NCBI GenBank assembly: GCA_005502445.1
Contig: SCPB01000013.1
Location: forward strand, 1 to 57,187
Direction of reading: 5' to 3'
Source: Microbacteriaceae bacterium X2B
Lineage (GTDB): Bacteria; Actinomycetota; Actinomycetes; Actinomycetales; Microbacteriaceae
DNA: 57,187 nucleotides
The notes under the pieces are model-generated. The model made no database searches, was not told where the DNA came from, and saw only the letters and a list, made by a program, of their open reading frames with translations. Below, piece by piece: positions 8,225 through 15,147 of the stretch (its first letter is position 1; each line of letters begins with the position of its first letter). The translations under genes were made by a program, and so were the position numbers.

Positions 8225-9601
8225 GTGCGCAGGCGGCTCATCGTCGTGTTCCTCGTGCCGCTCGTGGGGGTGCTGCTCGTGCTCGGAGGCGCATACGCCT
8301 GGAGTGCAGCCCGCAGCATCCAGCAGGAGCAGATCTCCCAGCTGCTCGGCGACGTCGCCTACTTCGTCACGAGCGCTCGGCAGGCGCTGCGCTCCGGCAG
8401 CCCCGAGCTCGTGGCGGGCGAAGCGGAGCGCTACTTCGAGCTCTATGGCACGCGTGTGCTCGTGATCGACCGGTCCGGCTCCCCATGGGTCGACGGCGGA
8501 GACGAGCAGCTCGTGCTCGACGAGACCACGACGGCGCAGATCCAGCTGGCGCTCGCCGGTCGACGGGGCGAGGTTCCGGAACCGGCGCTGCCGTGGGCGC
8601 TCATCGACTCGGTCATGGTAGAACCGGTGATCGACAACGGCGACGCCATCGGCGCGGTCGTCATCACGGCCAGCGGAGACATCGCCCGGGAGACGATCCT
8701 CCGGCAATGGGCGCTACTGTTCGGCGGCGCGATCCTCGCCACGTCGGTCGGACTCGTCGTGGTGTTCCGGCTCGCGAACTGGGTGCTGAGACCCATCCGG
8801 CGGGTCGATCGCGCGATGGAGGCGATCGAGCGCGGCGATGTGGAGGCGCGCATCGCCGACGAGACGGGGCCGCCCGAGCTGCGCAGCATGATCCGCATCT
8901 TCAATCGCATGGCGGAGGAGATCGAGAGGGTGATGTCGCGCCAGGAGGAGTTCGCGCTCAACGCCTCGCATGAGCTTCGCAACCCGCTGAGCGCCCTCCT
9001 GGTGCGCGTAGAATACCTCGCGACCGGCCTCGACGAGAAGTGGGACCGCGACATCGAGGAGACCCGCGAGGAGGGGCGCCGCATGACGCGGATCCTCGAC
9101 ACGCTCCTCAATCTGGCTCGGAGCAGCGAGCGCGGCGCCGCTGGCGATCCGGTGGATGTCGTCGAGGTCGTCCGCGGCCGGGTCGAGGCCTGGAGTCAGG
9201 CGACCGCGCGGGCCGGTGTTGCTCTCGTCGCCGACGAGGAGGCCCCGATTCTCGCCGTCACCGACCGGACGATCCTCGAGAGTGCCCTCGATGCCGTGAT
9301 CGACAATGCCGTGAAGTTCTCCCCGGCCGCGACGCGCATCGACGTCTCGGTGACCCAGTCGCCCGAGGGCTGCGAGATCGTGGTGCGCGACCGGGGCCCC
9401 GGTGTCGAGGCTGAGGAGCTCGCGCACCTCACGGAGCGCTTCTGGCGCAGCTCGCGCACCCGCAGCACGCCGGGGTCGGGCCTGGGTCTCGCGATCGCCA
9501 CCGATCTGCTGCACTCGATCGGAGGCAGGCTGCGCGTTGAATCGCCCGAGGACGGGGGGCTCGCGGTGCACCTGCGGTTGAGCAGCGCGGGGTCGTCGTG
9601 A
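8225..9601 (+). CDS. Membrane sensor histidine kinase
   Basis: A 458-aa kinase, GTG start 2 nt after the regulator. TM1 spans about residues 5-26, an extracellular region about 27-162, and TM2 about 164-186, followed by a HAMP linker. The phosphoacceptor is His249 in NASHELRNPLSALL. The ATPase domain has the N box DNAVKFSP, G1 VRDRGPGVE, F box ERFWRSS and G2 GSGLGLAIATDL. The roughly 135-residue extracellular part could contact the TAXI-type binding protein encoded by the next gene, which overlaps this gene by 4 nt. That would make the binding protein the ligand receptor; this is inference. Confidence 0.92.
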   Translation: MRRRLIVVFLVPLVGVLLVLGGAYAWSAARSIQQEQISQLLGDVAYFVTSARQALRSGSPELVAGEAERYFELYGTRVLVIDRSGSPWVDGGDEQLVLDETTTAQIQLALAGRRGEVPEPALPWALIDSVMVEPVIDNGDAIGAVVITASGDIARETILRQWALLFGGAILATSVGLVVVFRLANWVLRPIRRVDRAMEAIERGDVEARIADETGPPELRSMIRIFNRMAEEIERVMSRQEEFALNASHELRNPLSALLVRVEYLATGLDEKWDRDIEETREEGRRMTRILDTLLNLARSSERGAAGDPVDVVEVVRGRVEAWSQATARAGVALVADEEAPILAVTDRTILESALDAVIDNAVKFSPAATRIDVSVTQSPEGCEIVVRDRGPGVEAEELAHLTERFWRSSRTRSTPGSGLGLAIATDLLHSIGGRLRVESPEDGGLAVHLRLSSAGSS

Positions 9602-10554
9602 GGGGCGCAGTCCGGAGGGCGGTCGCGACCGCACTGGGCGCGTTCGTCGCGATCGCGGTGCTGGGGGGCTGCGGGCCCGCATCGGCGCCCGAACGATTCT
9701 CGATCGCCGGAGGCGGCGTCTCGGGGGTCTACTACGCTTTCGGCGAGCAACTCGGCGAGGTACTCTCGAGCAGGCTCGGCTCGGTCGTGTCGGTCGACGA
9801 GACGAATGGGTCGGTCGACAACCTGCAGCGCGTGAGCGACGGTCGTGCACTGCTCGGCTTCGCGCAGAGCGACGCCGCTGCTGACGCGATCGCCGGCACC
9901 GGAGCATTCCCGCAGCCGCTCGAGGTGCAGGCCGTCGCGCGTCTCTACGACGAGTACGTGCACGTCGTCGTGCGCTCCGACTCCGATATCCAGGAGATCG
10001 CCGATCTCGCGAGTCGCGCGGTCTCGCTCGGTGCGCCCAGCTCCGGCGTGAACATCGTGGCCACCCGGGTCCTCCGCGCGGCGGGCGTCGCGGCGAGCGA
10101 TGTCGACGATCGGGCGCTCGGCCTCGCGCAGTCGATCGAGGCACTGCGAGCCGGCGAAATCGAGGCGTTCTTCTGGGTCGGGGGGCTTCCCACCCCGGGC
10201 CTGACCGAGCTGTTCGCCGAAGCGCCCACCCGCTTGCTGTCGATCGAGTCCGAGATGGTCGACAGCGTGAACGCGGCCCACGGGGGCGCCTATCGGCTCG
10301 AGGAGTTCCCGATCGGCGCCTACGGACGCACGCAGGCGACGGCGACGATGACGGTGCCGAACTACCTGATGGTGGCCGAGAGCGCGCCCGATGATCTCGT
10401 GCGCGACGTCCTCGCTGCGCTCTTCGAGTCGCGTTCCGTCATCGCGGCCGAGGTGCCGGCCGCGGCACTGCTCGACCGGAGGCAGGCGATCTTCACCGAC
10501 CCCGTCGCCCTGCACCCCGGGGCGGTCGCGTACTACCGTGAGTCGAGGCGCTGA
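9598..10554 (+). CDS. TAXI-family solute-binding lipoprotein (no TRAP permease nearby)
   Basis: A 318-aa lipoprotein with a signal peptide and lipobox VLGGC, so Cys25 would be lipidated. The mature part fits the TAXI family of TRAP-associated binding proteins: FSIAGGGVSGVYYAFGEQL, a GRALLGFAQSDAA segment, VVVRSDSDIQEIADL, SLGAPSSGVNIVATRVL and EIEAFFWVGGLPTPGLTEL. No DctQ/DctM-like membrane genes are present. The GTG start overlaps the kinase stop by 4 nt. The protein is therefore more likely a sensor component than a transport component. Known TAXI ligands include glutamate/glutamine (Thermus protein), which fits the adjacent importer. The ligand here is unknown. Confidence 0.88.
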   Translation: MRGAVRRAVATALGAFVAIAVLGGCGPASAPERFSIAGGGVSGVYYAFGEQLGEVLSSRLGSVVSVDETNGSVDNLQRVSDGRALLGFAQSDAAADAIAGTGAFPQPLEVQAVARLYDEYVHVVVRSDSDIQEIADLASRAVSLGAPSSGVNIVATRVLRAAGVAASDVDDRALGLAQSIEALRAGEIEAFFWVGGLPTPGLTELFAEAPTRLLSIESEMVDSVNAAHGGAYRLEEFPIGAYGRTQATATMTVPNYLMVAESAPDDLVRDVLAALFESRSVIAAEVPAAALLDRRQAIFTDPVALHPGAVAYYRESRR

Positions 10555-10579
10555 CCGCGCCCGAGGTGCACTCCACACG

Positions 10580-10629
10580 CTCAAGAAACACTCAAGGGCG
10601 CCGCTCGCCCGGCATCGGCGGCTTAGCGT
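10580..10629 (+). promoter_or_regulatory. Direct repeat CTCAAG plus -10 box upstream of the gluABCD-type operon
   Basis: CTCAAG occurs at 10580-10585 and 10591-10596, an 11-bp period. Regulators of the OmpR family bind direct repeats of about this spacing on one DNA face. A -10 box TAGCGT follows at 10624-10629 with no good -35 hexamer. The repeats lie at about -57 to -41 from the expected start, an activator position. The -10 to ATG distance is about 133 nt. Binding by the neighbouring regulator is an inference. Confidence 0.4.
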
Positions 10630-10762
10630 GAAACCGTGCCACCACTGCTGATGTGCTCAAGCTCCGTCGTGCGCGGTTCGTGCCGTGTGCACGATCCCGA
10701 CGGCTCGACGGCGTTCCGTGGTTCGGTGTCGTCGATAGGCCGAGCTCTAAGGGATGGCGCCC

Positions 10763-11503
10763 ATGTCTGAACCTCTGGTCGCGATCGACCACATCAACAA
10801 GCACTACGGCGAGCTGCATGTCCTGAAGGACATCAGCACGAGCGTGCAGAAGGGCGAGGTCGTCGTCGTCATCGGCCCCTCCGGCTCGGGTAAATCGACG
10901 CTCTGCCGCGCGATCAACCGCCTCGAGACGATCGACAGCGGGCAGATCCGCATCGACGGCACGCCCCTGCCCGCCGAGGGCACCGAACTCGCGGCCCTCC
11001 GCGCCGATGTCGGCATGGTGTTCCAGTCGTTCAACCTGTTCGCGCACAAGACCGTGCTCGAGAACGTGACGCTCGCGCCGATGCGCGTGCGGGGGGTTCC
11101 GAAGGCTCAGGCCGAGAAGCGGGCGATGGAGCTGCTCGACCGCGTCGGCGTCGCGAACCAGGCGCACAAGATGCCGGCGCAGCTCTCGGGCGGCCAGCAG
11201 CAGCGCGTCGCGATCGCGCGCGCTCTCGCGATGGATCCGAAGCTCATGCTCCTCGACGAGCCCACGAGCGCCCTCGATCCCGAGATGATCAACGAGGTCC
11301 TGGATGTCATGATCCGGCTCGCGAAGGACGGCATGACCATGATCGTCGTCACCCACGAGATGGGGTTCGCCCGCAAGGCCGCCGACCGCGTCCTGTTCAT
11401 GGCGGACGGCCGCATCCTCGAAGACGCCCCGCCGGCGAGCTTCTTCGACGACCCGCAGACCGATCGCGCCAAAGACTTCCTCTCCAAGATCCTCAGCCAC
11501 TAG
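10763..11503 (+). CDS. gluA: Polar amino acid ABC importer, ATP-binding protein (GluA/GlnQ type)
   Basis: A 246-aa ATPase that powers uptake through the two permeases encoded downstream. It has Walker A GPSGSGKST, Q-loop VFQSFNLF, signature LSGGQQQRVAIARAL, Walker B LMLLDEPTSALD and the H-loop VVTHEMGFA. The ATG at 10763 is preferred over 10754 because AAGGGA lies 8 nt upstream of it. The order ATPase, binding protein, permease, permease matches Corynebacterium gluABCD; the substrate is probably glutamate but could be glutamine or aspartate. First gene of the operon, about 210 nt after the TAXI gene. Confidence 0.9.
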   Translation: MSEPLVAIDHINKHYGELHVLKDISTSVQKGEVVVVIGPSGSGKSTLCRAINRLETIDSGQIRIDGTPLPAEGTELAALRADVGMVFQSFNLFAHKTVLENVTLAPMRVRGVPKAQAEKRAMELLDRVGVANQAHKMPAQLSGGQQQRVAIARALAMDPKLMLLDEPTSALDPEMINEVLDVMIRLAKDGMTMIVVTHEMGFARKAADRVLFMADGRILEDAPPASFFDDPQTDRAKDFLSKILSH

Positions 11504-11552
11504 ACCCTTCCCCACCGACACCAATCCATACGAAACCAGGGAGTTGCATCAC

Positions 11553-12479
11553 ATGCGCATCACACGGAAAAGCACCATTCTCAGCAGTGTGGGGGCCGCG
11601 CTCCTGCTCGGCCTCACTGCCTGCGCGCCGGCCGGCAGCGCCGGACCGGGCGGCGTCGACGAGACCGACGCGGGCGAGTCGACCGGCAACGGCCCGTACA
11701 GCCTCGAGATCGCCGAGAGCCCCGAGTTCGAGGAGGGCACGACGATGGCCGAGCTCGCCGAGGCCGGAACCCTGCGCGTCGGCACGAAGTTCGACCAGCC
11801 GCTGTTCGGCCTGCAGGGGCCGGACGGCACGCCCGTCGGCTTCGACGTCGCGATCGCGGCCCTCGTCGCCGCCGAGCTCGGCATCCCCTTCGAGAACATC
11901 GAATGGACCGAGGCCCAGTCGGCGGTCCGCGAGTCGTTCCTCGAGTCCGACCAGGTCGACATCGTCGTCGCGACGTACACGATCAACGACGCCCGCAAGG
12001 AGCGCATCGACTTCGCGGGCCCGTACTTCGTCGCCGGTCAGGACATCCTCGTCGCCGCGGGCAACCCCGAGGGCATCACAGGTCCCGAGGACCTCGCGGG
12101 CAAGCCGGTCTGCTCGGCCGAGGGCTCGACCCCCGCCGCGACGATCTCGGAGGAGTACGGCGCCGAGCTGCTCGCCGCGGGCGGCTACAGCGACTGCCTC
12201 GACCCGCTGCGCAACGGCCAGGTCGTCGCGGTCACGACCGACAACGTGATCCTCTCGGGCTTCGTCGACCAGAACCCCGGTGAGTTCGAGCTGCTCGGCG
12301 AGACCTTCACCGAGGAGCCGTACGGCATCGGCCTGCCCAAGGGCGACGACGCGTTCCGCACCTTCATCAACGACGTTCTCGAGGAGGCCTTCGAGGACGG
12401 CACGTGGGCTCGGCTGTACGAGGAGACCGCGGGCACCGTGCTCGAGGTGCCCGAGCCGCCGGCCGTCGACCGCTACTAG
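11553..12479 (+). CDS. gluB: Amino acid ABC importer, substrate-binding lipoprotein
   Basis: A 308-aa lipoprotein: basic N-terminus, hydrophobic core, lipobox LTAC with Cys24, then an acidic Gly/Ser/Asp linker. The mature domain is a SBP_bac_3 (family 3) protein: GTLRVGTKFDQPLFGLQGPD, GFDVAIAALVAAELG, VVATYTINDARKERIDFAGPYF. This family binds polar amino acids. The start ATG 11553 has GGGAG about 10 nt upstream. A 13-bp perfect hairpin follows the gene, which may raise its expression relative to the permeases. Glutamate specificity is inferred from the gene order. Confidence 0.9.
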   Translation: MRITRKSTILSSVGAALLLGLTACAPAGSAGPGGVDETDAGESTGNGPYSLEIAESPEFEEGTTMAELAEAGTLRVGTKFDQPLFGLQGPDGTPVGFDVAIAALVAAELGIPFENIEWTEAQSAVRESFLESDQVDIVVATYTINDARKERIDFAGPYFVAGQDILVAAGNPEGITGPEDLAGKPVCSAEGSTPAATISEEYGAELLAAGGYSDCLDPLRNGQVVAVTTDNVILSGFVDQNPGEFELLGETFTEEPYGIGLPKGDDAFRTFINDVLEEAFEDGTWARLYEETAGTVLEVPEPPAVDRY

Positions 12480-12499
12480 CAGTCGCTGCGACACCGGGA

Positions 12500-12527
12500 G
12501 CGCGGGGCGGCCTCGGCCGCCCCGCGC
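12500..12527 (+). terminator. Strong hairpin between gluB and gluC (attenuator or mRNA stabiliser)
   Basis: Arms GCGCGGGGCGGCC (12500-12512) and GGCCGCCCCGCGC (12515-12527) are perfectly complementary over 13 bp with a minimal 2-nt loop. There is no T-run. Such hairpins after binding-protein genes often protect the upstream message and lower downstream expression, giving more binding protein than permease. Confidence 0.6.
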
Positions 12528-12560
12528 CATCCTGATACCACCACGACAGGGAGGGTTTTC

Positions 12561-13208
12561 GTGCAGTTCCTCTTCGAGAGCGGCGACGTTCTGCTCGCGG
12601 GCTTCCTCGCGACGCTGCGCATGCTCGCGCTCACGGTGCTGTTCGCCCTGCCGCTCGGCATCGTGCTCGCCGGCATGCGCATCTCGCCCGTGCCGAGCCT
12701 GCGCTGGGTCGCCACGGGCTTCACCGAGCTGCTGCGCAACACGCCGCTCACGCTCGTGTTCTTCCTGCTGGTCTTCGTGATCCCGCGGCTCGGGCCGATC
12801 ATCCCCTTCCCCGTGAGCGCGATCATCGCACTCACCCTCTACACGGCCCCGTTCTACGCCGAGGCGATCCGCTCGGGCGTCAACTCGGTTCCGGTCGGCC
12901 AGGCGGAGGCCGCGCGCTCGGTGGGCCTGACCTTCAGCCAGACCGCGGCGCACGTGATCATCCCGCAGGCCGTGCGCTCGGTCGTCCCGCCGCTCATCAA
13001 CGTCACGATCGCGCTGACCAAGAACACCTCGGTCGCCGGCGGATTCTTCGTGTTCGAGCTCTTCGCCTCCAGCAAGCGGCTCGCGAACAACTACGCGAAC
13101 GAGACGATCGCGATCTTCCTCGTGGTCGCGGCCTGCTACCTGCTCGTGACGATCCCGCTCGGGCGCTTCGCCGACCGGCTCGAGAAGAAGGTGGCGGTGC
13201 TGCGATGA
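12561..13208 (+). CDS. gluC: Amino acid ABC importer, permease 1
   Basis: A 215-aa inner-membrane permease of the HisMQ type with about five hydrophobic segments. The ABC-coupling EAA loop reads SVPVGQAEAARSVGLTFSQT. TELLRNTPLTLVFFLLVFV and TLYTAPFYAEAIRSGVNSV are characteristic of polar amino acid permeases. The GTG start is preceded by GGGAGGG. It overlaps gluD by 4 nt, implying equal synthesis of the two permease halves. Confidence 0.92.
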   Translation: MQFLFESGDVLLAGFLATLRMLALTVLFALPLGIVLAGMRISPVPSLRWVATGFTELLRNTPLTLVFFLLVFVIPRLGPIIPFPVSAIIALTLYTAPFYAEAIRSGVNSVPVGQAEAARSVGLTFSQTAAHVIIPQAVRSVVPPLINVTIALTKNTSVAGGFFVFELFASSKRLANNYANETIAIFLVVAACYLLVTIPLGRFADRLEKKVAVLR

Positions 13209-14095
13209 CCTCCGTGCTCTACGACGTGCCCGGCCCGAAGGCCCGCCGTCGCTCGCTCATCGCCTCGCTCCTGACCGGGCTCGGCCTTGCCGGCGCGCTT
13301 GCCTGGGTGATCGTCACGCTCGCCGGGCAGGGACTGTTCGAGTACGAGCGGTGGGATATCTTCCAGGACCCGCTCGTGTGGGCCGAGCTCGGCCGCGCCC
13401 TGGTGGTCACGCTGCAGGTCGCCGCCACCGCGAGCGTCCTCGCGGTGCTGCTCGGCAGCGTCTTCGCCGTGCTGCGCCTGTCGGCGACGTCCGCGGTGCG
13501 CGTCCCGGTCACGGTCGTCATCGAATTCCTCCGCGGCATGCCCGTGCTGTTGATGATGTTCTTCATCCTCATCCTCTTCGCGACGAGCCAGTACTGGGCC
13601 GTCGTGCTCGGTCTCGCCCTCTACAACGGAGCGATCATCGGTGAGGCCCTGCGCTCGGGCATCGTCGCGCTGCCGAGGGGCCAGCGCGAGGCGGGGCTCG
13701 CGCTCGGGCTCACGCCGCTCGCGGCGCGGCTGCTCATCGAGTTCCCGCAGGCGTTCCGGGCGATGACGCCGATCATCGTCGCCCAACTTGTCGTGCTGCT
13801 GAAGGACTCCTCGCTCGGCTACATCGTCGGTCTCGAGGAGCTCGTGCGTCGCCAGCGCACCCTCGGCGAGTTCTTCGGCTTCTCGCAGTACGGCTTCTCG
13901 TTCTTCGTGATCACGCTCGGCGTCTTCCTCGTCGTCAACCTCACGCTGTCGTGGCTCGCCCGCCGGCTCGCCTCGCGCAGCCCCGGCGGCCGCGGGACAC
14001 GGCGGGCCGCCCGCGCCGCGATCGGTGAGAACGCGGACACGACCGCGATCGGGGTCGAGGCCGCGCCGCGGAAGGGCGGCGCGCCGCGCGGCTAG
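13205..14095 (+). CDS. gluD: Amino acid ABC importer, permease 2
   Basis: A 296-aa HisMQ-type permease. The N-terminal segment ASLLTGLGLAGALAWVIVTL is followed by further membrane helices. EFLRGMPVLLMMFFILILFA and the EAA loop VALPRGQREAGLALGLTP are diagnostic. The C-terminal 40 residues are basic and cytoplasmic. The TAG stop codon is also the first three bases of the pheS -10 box TAGACT, so importer operon and pheST promoter abut without a gap. Confidence 0.92.
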   Translation: MTSVLYDVPGPKARRRSLIASLLTGLGLAGALAWVIVTLAGQGLFEYERWDIFQDPLVWAELGRALVVTLQVAATASVLAVLLGSVFAVLRLSATSAVRVPVTVVIEFLRGMPVLLMMFFILILFATSQYWAVVLGLALYNGAIIGEALRSGIVALPRGQREAGLALGLTPLAARLLIEFPQAFRAMTPIIVAQLVVLLKDSSLGYIVGLEELVRRQRTLGEFFGFSQYGFSFFVITLGVFLVVNLTLSWLARRLASRSPGGRGTRRAARAAIGENADTTAIGVEAAPRKGGAPRG

Positions 14096-14107
14096 ACTCT
14101 CGTCTCG
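14093..14107 (+). promoter_or_regulatory. -10 box of pheS (leaderless), overlapping the gluD stop codon
   Basis: TAGACT at 14093-14098 is followed by 8 nt and the GTG of pheS at 14107. No ribosome-binding site is visible. The box includes the TAG stop of gluD. Confidence 0.5.
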
Positions 14108-15147
14108 TGCCAGACACCCCCCTCATCTCCGAGTCGGCTGTCGGTGCGGCCGTCGAGGCGGCTCTCGCCGCGATCGCCGCCGCCACCGACACCGGCGCGC
14201 TCAAGGCCGCGCGCTCCGCCCACGCGGGCGAGGCCTCGACGCTCGCGCAGCTCAACGCGAGTCTGCGCGACGTGCCCGCCGACCAGAAGGCCCCGCTCGG
14301 CAAGCTCGTCGGTCAGGCCCGCGGTCGCGTGCAGCAGGCGGTCGCCGCGCGCGAGGGCGAGCTCGCCGCCGCGGAGGAGCAGGCCCGGCTCGACGCTGAG
14401 AGCATCGACGTGACGGGCATCCCGCCGATCCGGCCCGTCGGCGCACGCCACCCGCTCACGACGCAGATGGAGCGAATGAGCGACATCTTCATCGCCATGG
14501 GGTGGGAGGTCGCCGAGGGGCCGGAGCTCGAGAACGAGTGGTTCAACTTCGACGCCCTCAACTTCGACCCCGATCACCCCGCGAGGGCGATGCAGGACAC
14601 CTTCTTCATCGACCCCGTCGAGCGCCACCTCGTGCTGCGCACGCACACGAGCCCCGTGCAGATCCGCTCGCTGCTCGAGCGCGGCGTGCCGCTCTACGTC
14701 GTGGCTCCCGGTCGGGTGTTCCGCACCGACGAGCTCGACGCGACCCACACCCCCGTCTTCCACCAGTTGGAGGGAATCGCGATCGACCGCGGCCTCACGA
14801 TGGCGCACCTGCGCGGCACCCTCGAGCACATGGCGCGGGCGATGTTCGGCGCCGACGCGAAGATCCGCCTGCGCCCCAGCTACTTCCCGTTCACCGAGCC
14901 GAGCGCCGAGCTCGACGTCTGGCATCCCACCTTCACCGGCGGGGCGCGCTGGATCGAGTGGGGCGGCTGCGGCATGGTCAGCCCCAATGTGCTCCGTGCG
15001 GCGGGCGTCGACCCGGATGAGTACCAGGGCTTCGCCTTCGGCATGGGCATCGAGCGCACCCTCATGTTCCGCAACGACGTGCGCGACATGCGCGACATGG
15101 TCGAGGGCGACATCCGCTTCTCGCAGCAGTTCGGATCGGTGGTCTGA
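14107..15147 (+). CDS. pheS: Phenylalanine-tRNA ligase alpha subunit
   Basis: Catalytic alpha chain (346 aa) of the (alpha-beta)2 PheRS. The N-terminal coiled coil (about 1-95, GRVQQAVAAREGELAAAEEQ) contacts tRNA. The class II core shows HPLTTQMERMSDIFIAMGW, motif 2 region RVFRTDELDATHTPVFHQLE and motif 3 GFAFGMGIERTLMFR. YFPFTEPSAELDV is typical of bacterial PheS. GTG start, probably leaderless. The stop overlaps the pheT start by one base. Confidence 0.96.
   Translation: MPDTPLISESAVGAAVEAALAAIAAATDTGALKAARSAHAGEASTLAQLNASLRDVPADQKAPLGKLVGQARGRVQQAVAAREGELAAAEEQARLDAESIDVTGIPPIRPVGARHPLTTQMERMSDIFIAMGWEVAEGPELENEWFNFDALNFDPDHPARAMQDTFFIDPVERHLVLRTHTSPVQIRSLLERGVPLYVVAPGRVFRTDELDATHTPVFHQLEGIAIDRGLTMAHLRGTLEHMARAMFGADAKIRLRPSYFPFTEPSAELDVWHPTFTGGARWIEWGGCGMVSPNVLRAAGVDPDEYQGFAFGMGIERTLMFRNDVRDMRDMVEGDIRFSQQFGSVV

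Noticed and set aside
9598-10554. TRAP transporter operon
   Set aside because: Only the TAXI binding protein is present; no small or large TRAP membrane subunit lies on either side.
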